From contig JABTTV010000001.1 in assembly GCA_015075725.1 (NCBI GenBank), positions 2,108,001-2,172,000 of the forward strand: a DNA stretch of 64,000 bases. The letters run 5' to 3'. Shown in pieces: positions 49,466-57,014 of the stretch (positions within the stretch are counted from its first letter, which is position 1; every line of letters begins with the position of its first letter). The notes under the pieces are model-generated. The model was given only the letters and a program-made list of their open reading frames with translations, was not told where the DNA came from and made no database searches. This DNA is from Anaerolineales bacterium (GTDB lineage: Bacteria > Chloroflexota > Anaerolineae > Anaerolineales > Villigracilaceae). The position numbers and the translations under genes were made by a program.

Positions 49466-49885
49466 TTACCCCGTATGCGGCGCGGAATAAGCCGGAGACT
49501 TATGCACATGCACTACCTTCCACTTTCCATCCAATTTCATCATCACACGGCTTTCGTTGTGAGCGGCGACCTGAACTCCTGAACCGGTTGCCGTGCTGAT
49601 GAGCAATGTGTAACTTGCAATTGCCGTATCGCCGTATCGTTGGATCAATAAATTCGAGAGATCAAACCGGGTCTTTCCAATCTGTTCCGCGCCGAAGACG
49701 GCGCCGCGCTCGGCGTTCGAGTTCATCATGAATTCATGGAAGGGAAGCCCGTCCAATCTGTGCGGCGTGACCCACCATTCGTAAAGCGTCAGGTCTTCGG
49801 ATGTCGTTTCGTGATACGACGCAATGTCGTTGGTCATGATGCCGTTCAAATGTTTCAACAAAAACTCGTGGATTTCTTTGTCCAT
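49466..49885 (-). CDS. NTF2-like protein (SnoaL / CaMKII-association-domain type)
   Basis: A 139-residue cone-shaped NTF2-fold protein from ATG 49885 (GGAG 6 bases upstream). DKEIHEFLLKHLNGIMTND is the N-terminal helix, HETTSEDLTLYEWWVTPH resembles the CaMKII association-domain and DUF4440 style, and the final strand WKVVHVHKSPAY carries a His-rich end. Such domains bind small ligands or oligomerise; no enzyme activity can be assigned. The open frame extends to 49954 but without support. It lies between two glycosyltransferases, 19 bases after the first one's stop. Confidence 0.75.
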   Translation of the reverse strand: MDKEIHEFLLKHLNGIMTNDIASYHETTSEDLTLYEWWVTPHRLDGLPFHEFMMNSNAERGAVFGAEQIGKTRFDLSNLLIQRYGDTAIASYTLLISTATGSGVQVAAHNESRVMMKLDGKWKVVHVHKSPAYSAPHTG

Positions 49886-49904
49886 TCGATTCTCCAATCT
49901 CCGG

Positions 49905-50930
49905 CTATCCGCCACCCAGCAACACGCTGAGATAAGCCTCCACCATCTTATCAAGCCCGAATTTTTCCTCCGCGCGCCTCCGCGCTGCCGCCCGGAAGGT
50001 ATCCTGATTCTCCAGCACCGACTCCGCCGAAGCCGCCAGCGAGTTTACATCCGGCAGTTCCAATTTCCAGGGATTCGCCCCATAAGGGACGATGACGCCT
50101 GCTTCCTCGCCGACCAATTCCTTGAGCGAACCCGTGTCGAAACCGATGACGGGTAATCCGCATGCCAGCGCTTCGATGACCGAGTTGGGGCAGGGCGGGT
50201 TGACCTCGGCACAGAACATCAAATGGGATGAACGTGCCAGCCTGGGAATCTCCGCGTGCGGGATCGTGCCGAGGAATTCAACTTCGAGATCCTTTTTCGA
50301 TGCGGTCATGGAAAGTATTTTTTTCCCAGCTGCCTCGTCGACGTTCCCTGCCACGACGACTTTCATTGGGTATTTCTCAGCCAGTTTCTCCGCGACTGAT
50401 ACCGCATGGAAGAGTCCGGAGTTCAATCCATCCGTGAGATTCGCTTCGAGGAGCAGCATTTGGAAAGTATTATTCGAGCGTGCATGGTCCCCATTATGCG
50501 TGTAGGCATTTAGGTCGATTCCATTGTGGATCACGTTTGCAGGCGATTTCGCGACTTCATACCAATCCTCCCACCATTTGCGAATGAAGTGACTCTGATA
50601 GATCACCCGATCTGTGAAGCGGTTCCGAATCAAGGCAAGCACCATATTCCCATACACTGCGCGGACGGTATATCTCACCCCGGACCATTTCACGCGATGC
50701 ACCCAGTTGACCCCATCCAATCTCTGGACGACGCGAATGCCCCGTTTGCGAATCCGGCTCAAATCACGGATGAAGCGCGTGCCCGCAATGACAAGCACGG
50801 CGTCGAACTTGTCATCCAAATCGTAGGTCACTTCGATGCTGCGGGTTTTCAATCCCTGTTCGAATTTCAAACGGAACGATGTCATGCCGCCCGTTTGTTC
50901 GACGAATGGCGTGATGCAAATGCGGGTCAT
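49905..50930 (-). CDS. family 4 glycosyltransferase
   Basis: A 341-residue GT-B enzyme starting MTRICITPFVEQTGGMTSFR. The acceptor domain has VVQRLDGVNWVHR, then NVIHNGIDLNAY (NGID/NGV motif of GT4), FLGTIPHAEIPRLARSSHLMF and NSVIEALACGLPVIGFDTG with the donor-binding Glu. The upstream part of the frame (to 51050) overlaps the divergent kinase gene and is rejected. A TATAAT box ends 7 bases before the ATG, so its mRNA is likely leaderless. Donor and acceptor unknown. Confidence 0.87.
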   Translation of the reverse strand: MTRICITPFVEQTGGMTSFRLKFEQGLKTRSIEVTYDLDDKFDAVLVIAGTRFIRDLSRIRKRGIRVVQRLDGVNWVHRVKWSGVRYTVRAVYGNMVLALIRNRFTDRVIYQSHFIRKWWEDWYEVAKSPANVIHNGIDLNAYTHNGDHARSNNTFQMLLLEANLTDGLNSGLFHAVSVAEKLAEKYPMKVVVAGNVDEAAGKKILSMTASKKDLEVEFLGTIPHAEIPRLARSSHLMFCAEVNPPCPNSVIEALACGLPVIGFDTGSLKELVGEEAGVIVPYGANPWKLELPDVNSLAASAESVLENQDTFRAAARRRAEEKFGLDKMVEAYLSVLLGGG

Positions 50931-50937
50931 ATGTGAA

Positions 50938-50943
50938 ATTATA
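50938..50943 (-). promoter_or_regulatory. -10 box of leaderless glycosyltransferase promoter
   Basis: TATAAT on the minus strand with 7 bases before the ATG at 50930. A TCGACA lies 15 bp upstream, similar to the -35 at 52653. Confidence 0.6.
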
Positions 50944-51006
50944 TCGTAGCGGCGCGGCTGTCGATTTATGGTATCCTTTGCCCATATCATTCGGGAGAAT
51001 TCGTTC

Positions 51007-51642
51007 ATGTATATCGCCATCGAAGGTGTGATCGGCGTGGGAAAGACCACCCTCGCCCGACTCTTGCAGCCGGCGTTCGAAGCTGAAGTATTGTTGGAAG
51101 TGTTCGAAGAGAATCCCTTTCTCTCCGATTTCTACGCGGATCGCGCGCGATATGCTTTTCAGACCCAGATCTTCTTTTTGCTCAGCCGTTACCGTCAGCA
51201 GAACAACAACGTGCCGGATCTCCTCGCCGCCGGGAAAAGCTTGATCTCCGATTACACCTTCTCAAAGGATGCGCTGTTCGCGGGAATCAACTTGAAGGGC
51301 GATGAGCTCGAGATGTATCACAAGGTGCATGAAGCCCTCGGCGAAAAGATCCCAAAGCCGGACCTGATCGTTTATTTGCAGGCGACGACCGACACGCTCA
51401 TGGGGCGCATCGCCTTCCGAGACCGGCCGTATGAACGACAGATGGAACGCGCCTACATAGACGAATTGAACCTGGCATACGAAAATTTCTTCTCGAAGAC
51501 GTTGGACCGCGCGCCTGTATTGAAGATCGATACGAATGATCTGAATATTGTCCAGAATGTGGAGCACATCAAATTGATCGAAAACCGCATTCGCGAAACT
51601 TTGGGGCTGACTCCGTACCAGCCCGCCCTGCCGATGCCATAA
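51007..51642 (+). CDS. deoxynucleoside kinase, deoxyguanosine-kinase-like
   Basis: A 211-residue dNK-family kinase. P-loop GVIGVGKTT (residues 8-16), ENPFLSDFY with the substrate-binding Glu/Phe region, then SDYTFSKDALFAG in place of the DRS motif, a pattern seen in deoxyguanosine kinase-like members. The LID region is REFRPYERQMERAYIDE-like (IAFRDRPYERQ). It phosphorylates deoxynucleosides for salvage. A second kinase of the family is at 54291. GGGAG precedes the ATG. It is followed at 2 bases by the nucleotidyltransferase gene. Confidence 0.9.
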   Translation: MYIAIEGVIGVGKTTLARLLQPAFEAEVLLEVFEENPFLSDFYADRARYAFQTQIFFLLSRYRQQNNNVPDLLAAGKSLISDYTFSKDALFAGINLKGDELEMYHKVHEALGEKIPKPDLIVYLQATTDTLMGRIAFRDRPYERQMERAYIDELNLAYENFFSKTLDRAPVLKIDTNDLNIVQNVEHIKLIENRIRETLGLTPYQPALPMP

Positions 51643-51644
51643 CG

Positions 51645-52667
51645 ATGCGAGTCACGCGAGAATCCCTTTTACGCATCGCCAGGGAAACCGTCCAGGAACG
51701 GGCATATAACGATTCCGATATTGTTGCAGCATATCTCACAGGTTCCCTTCGCGCCGAACCGATGTTGGGCGGCACGGCGGATATCGACATCGTTTTCGTC
51801 CACGCGACGACACCAATAAAGACGCGCGAGTTCGCCAAACTTACCCCCGATTTTCACATCGACATCAGCCGCCGCGCAAAAGACGAGTTCAAAAATCCTC
51901 GCGAACTGCGCGGCGACCCGTGGCTGGGTTATGAAATGTACGATCCCGTCCTGCTGTATGAACGCGAAAAATTCTTCGACTTCGTGCAGGCCAGCCTGCG
52001 CGCTGGATTCGAATTCGAACAACCGCCGCTCACATTGCAGCGCTGCCGAACGCTTCTCTCGCATGGGCGCGGAAACTGGATGGACATTTCTGAATTCGAC
52101 GGTGAGCCGGGACCGAATGAGATTCGAAAATACATGAAAGCATTATTCCATGCCGTCAATGCGATTTCCGAACTCAACGGTCCCCCCATTTGGGAGCGGC
52201 GTCTTCTGCTCGATTTCCCCGCCCGCGCCGAAGCCGCGCAAAAGCCCGGCATGGTCGCCGCTGTTTACGGCCTGCTTGGCGCCGCCCATGTGGATGCGGA
52301 GAAGATCAAGAGCTGGCTTTCGGATTGGAAAGCCGCATTTCGCATTGCATCCGAAACCCCCGGCGTGGACGCGCGGATTCATCCCGCCCGATTGAATTAT
52401 TACGAAAAGGCCATCAAAGCCCTGCTGGATGGAGATACGCCTCTTTCCGCCCTCTGGCCCCTCCTTCATACCTGGACCTTATCCACGCAGTTGCTCGGCG
52501 GCGACCACCTCAAATTCTGGCGGGATGCCTGCAATGCGCTCGGATTGATCGAGGCTTTCCCAGACCGTGTCGCCGGGCTCGACCAGTTCCTCGACGAGTT
52601 GGAGATCACCTTCGACGAACTCGCTGCCGGTCATGGATTGGATGCCGAACCATCGACAGGACTTTGA
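51645..52667 (+). CDS. nucleotidyltransferase-domain protein
   Basis: A 340-residue protein with a MNT/Pol-beta-like nucleotidyltransferase core: LTGSLRAEPML (G33-S34) and GGTADIDIVFV with D46 and D48, then a third strand DFHIDIS (possible third Asp). The remaining 250 residues are helical, with no HEPN RxxxxxH motif evident. It could transfer a nucleotide to a protein or small molecule; its target is unknown. It begins 2 bases after the dNK stop, so the two are cotranscribed. A strong promoter lies in its last codons and directs the next transcript. Confidence 0.7.
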   Translation: MRVTRESLLRIARETVQERAYNDSDIVAAYLTGSLRAEPMLGGTADIDIVFVHATTPIKTREFAKLTPDFHIDISRRAKDEFKNPRELRGDPWLGYEMYDPVLLYEREKFFDFVQASLRAGFEFEQPPLTLQRCRTLLSHGRGNWMDISEFDGEPGPNEIRKYMKALFHAVNAISELNGPPIWERRLLLDFPARAEAAQKPGMVAAVYGLLGAAHVDAEKIKSWLSDWKAAFRIASETPGVDARIHPARLNYYEKAIKALLDGDTPLSALWPLLHTWTLSTQLLGGDHLKFWRDACNALGLIEAFPDRVAGLDQFLDELEITFDELAAGHGLDAEPSTGL

Positions 52668-52680
52668 ATCTGTGTATAAT
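52653..52680 (+). promoter_or_regulatory. strong promoter at the end of the nucleotidyltransferase gene
   Basis: TCGACA (5 of 6 to the -35 consensus), 16-bp spacer, TATAAT (52675-52680). The ATG of the small ORF lies 8 bases downstream, so the transcript would begin at or next to it. Confidence 0.7.
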
Positions 52681-52688
52681 CAGCGCCG

Positions 52689-52769
52689 ATGTTAATAAGA
52701 ATCGAAACATTTCACCCTTTGGACGTATTTCGACTGAACGCATTTATGTTTGTTTCTCGAAAAGCCTGA
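52689..52769 (+). CDS. 26-residue leader-type ORF running into a terminator
   Basis: ATG at 52689 opens 26 codons and ends at TGA 52767-52769. The residues begin MLIRIETFHPLD and include four Phe, with FRLNAFMF near the middle and SRKA at the end. The stop lies within the left arm of the terminator at 52760. A TATAAT box 8 bases upstream implies a leaderless mRNA. It may be a leader peptide for attenuation, or the transcript may be a small RNA of about 105 bases in which translation is incidental. Downstream genes are NIF3/CutA-like and pyrB. Confidence 0.4.
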   Translation: MLIRIETFHPLDVFRLNAFMFVSRKA

Positions 52770-52793
52770 CAAGTAATTGTCAGGCTTTTTCTT
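52760..52793 (+). terminator. strong intrinsic terminator after the leader ORF
   Basis: Eleven-base arms AAAAGCCTGAC and GTCAGGCTTTT, an 8-base loop and a T-rich tract. About 105 bases separate it from the TATAAT promoter, the size of a small RNA or attenuated leader. Confidence 0.85.
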
Positions 52794-52809
52794 AATGTGC
52801 CTTTCGTCA

Positions 52810-52879
52810 TGTCACCCTGAGCGAAGGGTCCCTGAGATAATCGTAGTGATGCTTCGCCGCTCCGCGGCTCAGCATGACA
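52810..52879. repeat. dispersed TGTCA/TGACA palindromic element, copy 4
   Basis: TGTCACCCTGAGCG and GCTCAGCATGACA ends about 70 bp apart, with ATGCTTCGCCG inside. It lies between the terminator and the NIF3-like gene. Confidence 0.65.
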
Positions 52880-52894
52880 ATTCGGAAAATAGCC

Positions 52895-53230
52895 ATGAAC
52901 AACTTCACCGACGTCAAACTTGAAATCTTCACGCCGCAGGATCACGCCATGAAAATCGCCGACGCACTTGCGGAGATCGGCGTGGGTGTGATCGGCAATT
53001 ACGATCATTGCGTCGCGCTGATCCCCGTGCGCGGATTTTTCCGCCCCCTGCCTGGTTCCAATCCCTTCGATGGCGAGGAAGGTAAACTCAGCGAAGTGGC
53101 GGAATACAAAATCGAAGTCAATTGCAGGCGCGAACTGGTCGAGGAGGCGGTCAAAGTGATAAAAAGCGTCCATCCATATGAAGAACCGCTGATCAATATC
53201 GTTCCGCTGGCGAATCATCTTTTCAGGTGA
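52895..53230 (+). CDS. NIF3 / CutA-like small protein
   Basis: A 111-residue protein from ATG 52895. VKLEIFTPQDHAMKIADAL starts a ferredoxin-like fold; IGNYDHCVALIPVRGFFRP and HPYEEPLINIVPL match the dimerisation insert of NIF3/YqfO proteins and the related CutA fold. Free-standing forms of this insert occur in many bacteria, usually as trimers, and their ligand is unknown. A poor ribosome site precedes it. It lies 39 bases before pyrB in the same direction and may be cotranscribed. Confidence 0.75.
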   Translation: MNNFTDVKLEIFTPQDHAMKIADALAEIGVGVIGNYDHCVALIPVRGFFRPLPGSNPFDGEEGKLSEVAEYKIEVNCRRELVEEAVKVIKSVHPYEEPLINIVPLANHLFR

Positions 53231-53269
53231 ATTCTAAATTCCAAACCCGCGAGTTACAAGGAGTTCCAA

Positions 53270-54250
53270 ATGCCCACAACACCCGCCAACCCATACCTTC
53301 CCTTTGGCGAAAACAAACATGCCGCCTGGTACGGCAAGGACATCATTTCAGTCAAGCAGTTCAGCCGCAACGACCTGGAATACATATTCGGTGTCGCGCA
53401 TGAAATGCGCGGCATGGTCGAGCGGATCGGAACGTTCGACCTGCTCAAAGGGAAAATTCTTACCAATCTGTTTTATGAACCATCCACACGTACATCGTCG
53501 TCATTCACTGCCGCCATGGAGCGGCTGGGCGGCTCGGTCATCCCGATCAATGAAGTGAAGTATTCCTCGGTGACGAAAGGGGAGAGCCTGAGCGATACCG
53601 TCCGCACGTTGGAATGTTATGCGGACGTGATCGTCCTGCGCCATCCAGAGACCGGCTCGGCGGCGATCGCGGCGAAAGCAGCCAGGAAACCGATCATCAA
53701 CGCGGGCGACGGAGTCGGAGAACATCCCACCCAGGCTTTGTTGGATACATTCACCATCATGGAGGAATTGGGCAGGCTCGATGATCTGACCGTCACATTG
53801 CTTGGAGACCTGAAATATGGGCGTACCGTCCATTCACTCGCGCGATTGCTTTCGCAATTCGACAATATAAAGCTGAATTACGTCTCGCCGGAGATTTTGA
53901 AAATGCCAAAGGAGGTAATGGACGAGGTGGGTGCGAAGGGCGTCCCGCAAACGGAATATTCCTCCCTCGAAAAGGTGCTTCCCGAAACCGATGTGCTGTA
54001 TGTGACCCGGGTCCAAAAGGAGCGCTTCGAAGACCCCGCCGATTATGAAAAGGTCAAGGGCGCCTATGTGATCGATCCCGCCATGATGAAAGCCGCCAAA
54101 AGGGAAATGATCGTCATGCATCCGCTTCCGCGGGTGACCGAGATCAGCATGGATTTCGACGACGATCCGCGCGCCGCGTATTTCAGGCAGATGGAATACG
54201 GTTTATATGTAAGGATGGCGTTATTGGCGATGGTGCTTGGTAAAGCGTAG
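53270..54250 (+). CDS. pyrB: aspartate carbamoyltransferase catalytic chain
   Basis: A 326-residue ATCase. [12 protein letters not shown] carries the carbamoyl-phosphate-binding [19 protein letters not shown] the 80s-type loop, [11 protein letters not shown] and [11 protein letters not shown] the aspartate-side motifs. It joins carbamoyl phosphate and aspartate in pyrimidine synthesis. AAGGAG lies 7 bases before the ATG. No pyrI or other pyr genes are adjacent. The promoter-leader ORF-terminator unit about 500 bases upstream could be regulatory for this gene, but a repeat and the NIF3-like gene lie between them. Confidence 0.95.
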   Translation: MPTTPANPYLPFGENKHAAWYGKDIISVKQFSRNDLEYIFGVAHEMRGMVERIGTFDLLKGKILTNLFYEPSTRTSSSFTAAMERLGGSVIPINEVKYSSVTKGESLSDTVRTLECYADVIVLRHPETGSAAIAAKAARKPIINAGDGVGEHPTQALLDTFTIMEELGRLDDLTVTLLGDLKYGRTVHSLARLLSQFDNIKLNYVSPEILKMPKEVMDEVGAKGVPQTEYSSLEKVLPETDVLYVTRVQKERFEDPADYEKVKGAYVIDPAMMKAAKREMIVMHPLPRVTEISMDFDDDPRAAYFRQMEYGLYVRMALLAMVLGKA

Positions 54251-54284
54251 TGTCAGGTGCGGGGTATCAGGTAATTCAACCTGA
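54250..54284. repeat. heptamer array after pyrB
   Basis: GTGTCAG, GTGCGGG, GTATCAG, GTAATTC, AACCTGA. GTGTCAG and GTATCAG are one-base-shifted inverse forms of the CCTGACA and CCTGATA units at 36271. It begins at the last base of the pyrB stop codon. Confidence 0.65.
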
Positions 54285-54290
54285 TAACGA

Positions 54291-54956
54291 TTAATCTTCC
54301 GCGGCTCTTGCCACTTCATCCGGTTCAAAAACGACCTCTTCTTTTCCGGTCAGTTTCGCTTCGATCTTGGAGACGATCAATCTCAAATGCCCGTTGTGGG
54401 CGACGTAATCCAGATCATCGGCAGGGACGGCGAGGATCGGGCAGAGGGTGAAGTTTTCGATCCAGCCTTCGTACAGGTCGTTCAGGTTTTGCAGGTAATC
54501 GGGGGAAATGGTTCGTTCGTAGTCGCGTCCGCGCTGGCTGATGCGTCGAAGGAGGGTGTCCACCGAGGCGCGCAGGTATATGACCAGGTCCGGCGGGGGC
54601 AGGAATTGGACGGCGGTTTCGTACAAATCTCGGTAGGTCTGGTAATCGCGTTCGGTGATGTTGCTTTGCAGGTAGAGGTTATGGGCGAAAATCTCCGCAT
54701 CTTCGTATACACTGCGGTCCTGGATCACAGAGTTGGGATGCTGGGCAAGGCTGAAATGCGAACGCAGGCGGTGGGTGAGGAAGAAGACCTGCGAATGGAA
54801 TGCCCAGGCGGACATGTCCTTGTAGAAATCGGCGAGGTAGGGATTTTGCGTCACCGGCTCATAGAACGGGTCCCAGCCCATCTGGTCGCACAGCATTTTC
54901 ACAAGCGTGGATTTTCCAACTCCGATGTTTCCCGCAATGGCTATAAATCGTTTCAT
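54291..54956 (-). CDS. deoxynucleoside kinase, deoxyadenosine/deoxycytidine-kinase-like
   Basis: A 221-residue dNK-family kinase. P-loop AGNIGVGKST (residues 7-16), EPVTQNPYLADFY, the DRS motif in IQDRSVYEDAEIF and the LID RRISQRGRDYERTIS. The DRSVYED form points to deoxyadenosine/deoxycytidine kinases, in contrast to the SDYTFSKD form of the kinase at 51007. The two genes together probably cover purine and pyrimidine deoxynucleoside salvage, as in the Bacillus pair. It converges on pyrB; the gap between them is almost entirely the heptamer array. Confidence 0.9.
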   Translation of the reverse strand: MKRFIAIAGNIGVGKSTLVKMLCDQMGWDPFYEPVTQNPYLADFYKDMSAWAFHSQVFFLTHRLRSHFSLAQHPNSVIQDRSVYEDAEIFAHNLYLQSNITERDYQTYRDLYETAVQFLPPPDLVIYLRASVDTLLRRISQRGRDYERTISPDYLQNLNDLYEGWIENFTLCPILAVPADDLDYVAHNGHLRLIVSKIEAKLTGKEEVVFEPDEVARAAED

Positions 54957-55030
54957 GGCATTCTCTCAGGGGATGGTGGTTTGATGGGTCGAATCTTACC
55001 ACCGGGTTGAATCCATGCGTGGTGTTTTAA

Positions 55031-55062
55031 GAAAACGGCAGACATTATCGTCCGCCGTTTTC
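55031..55062 (-). terminator. terminator after the DsbA-like gene
   Basis: GAAAACGGC-A-GAC and GTC-C-GCCGTTTTC form a 13-bp stem with one mismatch and a T-rich 3' flank on the minus strand. It separates the DsbA-like gene (end 55115) from the kinase (start 54956). Confidence 0.7.
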
Positions 55063-55114
55063 CTTCCGGTATTCCAAGGCCGCGCTCCTCTATCCTCGCG
55101 TCTTTATGAATGTT

Positions 55115-55909
55115 TTAAGGGATTTCTCCCGCCAGTTCCTGGTCGATGATCTGGGTGAACGATGAGAGCGGCTGGGCGCCCACGACCGCCAGCCCATTGA
55201 TGAAAAATGTCGGTGTGGATTGCACGCCGAGGTTGATCGCAAAATTCATATCATCCTGAATGAATTCGTCGTGTTTGCCACTGTCGAGACAGGCTGTGAA
55301 TTCTTCAATATCGAGGTTCAGGTCTGTGGCGTACTCGATGAAGGCATCCCTTGTGAGGGTTTCACTGCTGAATAATTTTTCGTGATAATCCCAATAGGCG
55401 TCCTGATCGTCCGCGCAGAGGGATGCAACCGCAGAAGGCATCGCATCGGGATGGATGGACGTCAGCGGCAGGTTGCGGTACACGAAGCGGATCTGCCCGG
55501 GGTAGGCATCGAGCAATGCGCGGTAGGTCTCTTGGTGGAAGCGGCGGCAGTACGGGCATTGGAAGTCGCTGAATTCGACAATGGTGATGGGAGCATCGGC
55601 GGGACCGAGGCTGGGAAAACCTTCAGTGGGGATGTCGTACCGTGTATATTGAGGTTCTTCAACCGGCGCTTCAGCCACCGGACCTGAAGGTTGTTGGGCG
55701 ACAACGGCTGTATCCCGCCCCCAAATGACGTACCCCAACAGGATGCCTACGGCAAACGCCAGCACGACAAGCACGGAATAGAAGTGACTGCGCTTGAACG
55801 TGACGAACTCCTCGGAGTTCGTCCCCGCGTCTTCGGAGACATCCTCGATGACGGGCTCGAACACGGCTGGCGCGGATTTTTTTGATCTTGTGGTTTTTGA
55901 TGTGGTCAT
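55115..55909 (-). CDS. membrane-anchored DsbA-like thiol oxidoreductase
   Basis: A 264-residue protein with one N-terminal membrane segment (about 43-63), an acidic cytoplasmic N-terminus and an external thioredoxin fold of DsbA/DsbG type (Thioredoxin_4). The active site is CPYC in FSDFQCPYCRRFHQ. GVQSTPTFFINGLAVVGAQP supplies the cis-Pro loop. It probably oxidises or isomerises exported proteins. Close to the MsrP/TlpA/CcdA genes, it may take part in the same extracytoplasmic redox network. A TATAAT box lies 9 bases before the ATG. Confidence 0.9.
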   Translation of the reverse strand: MTTSKTTRSKKSAPAVFEPVIEDVSEDAGTNSEEFVTFKRSHFYSVLVVLAFAVGILLGYVIWGRDTAVVAQQPSGPVAEAPVEEPQYTRYDIPTEGFPSLGPADAPITIVEFSDFQCPYCRRFHQETYRALLDAYPGQIRFVYRNLPLTSIHPDAMPSAVASLCADDQDAYWDYHEKLFSSETLTRDAFIEYATDLNLDIEEFTACLDSGKHDEFIQDDMNFAINLGVQSTPTFFINGLAVVGAQPLSSFTQIIDQELAGEIP

Positions 55910-55918
55910 AGTAAGCGG

Positions 55919-55924
55919 ATTATA
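55919..55924 (-). promoter_or_regulatory. -10 box next to the DsbA-like gene start
   Basis: TATAAT on the minus strand, 9 bases before the ATG at 55909, predicting a leader of only a few bases. Confidence 0.5.
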
Positions 55925-56018
55925 GTCTTTCGGGGCGGATTTGGGAAAAGAGTCTTAAATTATTTTCACCTGCACCTTTTTGGAAAAACCAACGTATATC
56001 GGCATGGAGGTCATTCTC

Positions 56019-56243
56019 ATGACGACTCAAAAACATTCCATTCCCTGGTATCTGTGGCCCTTTGCAGCGATCTGGAAACTGCTCGCAGTCATTGTGGAGA
56101 TGACAGGACGCTTCGTGGCGATGGTGCTCGGCTTTGTGCTGATCCTCGCGGGAGTCCTCGTCAGCCTGACCATTGTCGGCGCGATCGTGGGCGTTCCGCT
56201 GGCGATCATCGGTCTTTTGCTCTTCCTGCGCGGGATGTTCTAA
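56019..56243 (+). CDS. small two-segment membrane protein
   Basis: A 74-residue protein from ATG 56019 (GGAGG 8 bases upstream); the longer frame from 55980 lacks a ribosome site. Two hydrophobic segments (about 10-31 and 33-65, Gly- and Val-rich) and almost no soluble part remain. I do not recognise the family. It lies between a DsbA-like gene (divergent) and msrQ (convergent) and may be unrelated to them. Confidence 0.6.
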   Translation: MTTQKHSIPWYLWPFAAIWKLLAVIVEMTGRFVAMVLGFVLILAGVLVSLTIVGAIVGVPLAIIGLLLFLRGMF

Positions 56244-56278
56244 TAGTTGACTGTCACTTCAGAAGTGACAGTCAACTA
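56244..56278. terminator. perfect 35-bp palindrome between convergent genes
   Basis: Seventeen-base arms, TAGTTGACTGTCACTTC and its inverse, around a single base. It follows the stop at 56243 and precedes the msrQ end at 56283. It is similar in core to 9508-9540. Confidence 0.65.
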
Positions 56279-56282
56279 AAGC

Positions 56283-56963
56283 TTAAGTCGCATCCGCTTT
56301 CGGCTCGGGATTCCGTTTGAAGCGCAGGCTCAAGCCCCGTGTCCGGAGTGAAGCGATGTACTTCTTCACAACGGGAATCCGCAGGATAAGAAAAATCGCG
56401 AGGACGAGTCCATAGATCAACGGGCGGACGATATCGCCGGATAATGTGAAGATATCGCCTTTCTTGCTCCAGGCAAAATGAAGTACGGCGAGCGGCCCGA
56501 TGAGATATACGGTTTGATGAAGGCGTTTCCAATTCCTGCCGAGACGGACTTTCCAGACGTCGAATGAAGTAATGCCCAGCGGAATAAGCATGAGGAAGGC
56601 GGTTGCGCCGACGAGGATGTAAGGCTTTTCGAAAATTGTGCGGGCTATCAAACTCCACGCGAGACCGTAATCCAGGTTGACGAAGATCAGGACATGGATC
56701 GTCGCATACATCAGGGCATATAAGCCGAGCGTGCGGCGGCGTTTAAGGAGTTCGGGATATTTGATCAGTGTGTTTAGCGGCGTGCATAGCATGGACATCA
56801 CCAGCAGCGTGATCGCATGACGGCCCGTGCGTTGCTCGAGTTCCTGGATCGGGTTTATGGAAAACGAACCGGACAGCAATTCGATGGCGATCCACGCGAG
56901 GGCTGACCAGGCGTAGAGATGAATTGCGATTTGTAGGGGAGTGTAGAGTTTGAAGATTTTCAT
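56283..56963 (-). CDS. msrQ: heme-binding membrane subunit of methionine sulfoxide reductase
   Basis: A 226-residue six-segment membrane protein of the ferric-reductase-like family. RTGRHAITLLVMSMLCTPL, RRTLGLYALMYATIHVLIFV, RLHQTVYLIGPLAVLHFAWSKKG are the heme-ligand blocks, with His pairs across the helices, matching MsrQ (YedZ). It passes electrons from the quinone pool or flavins to MsrP outside the membrane. It follows msrP on the same strand, with a palindrome in between. The C-terminal basic tail (SLRTRGLSLRFKRNPE) is cytoplasmic. Confidence 0.9.
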   Translation of the reverse strand: MKIFKLYTPLQIAIHLYAWSALAWIAIELLSGSFSINPIQELEQRTGRHAITLLVMSMLCTPLNTLIKYPELLKRRRTLGLYALMYATIHVLIFVNLDYGLAWSLIARTIFEKPYILVGATAFLMLIPLGITSFDVWKVRLGRNWKRLHQTVYLIGPLAVLHFAWSKKGDIFTLSGDIVRPLIYGLVLAIFLILRIPVVKKYIASLRTRGLSLRFKRNPEPKADAT

Positions 56964-56976
56964 TAATCGATGTATG

Positions 56977-57009
56977 AGACCTCCGAAGTCTTCGAGACTT
57001 CGGAGGTCT
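56977..57009. repeat. palindrome between msrP and msrQ
   Basis: Fourteen-base arms AGACCTCCGAAGTC and GACTTCGGAGGTCT around TTCGA. No T-tract on the minus strand, so it may stabilise or attenuate the msrP-msrQ mRNA rather than end it. CGGAGGTCTGC is shared with 22055-22097. Confidence 0.6.
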
Positions 57010-57014
57010 GCCTT

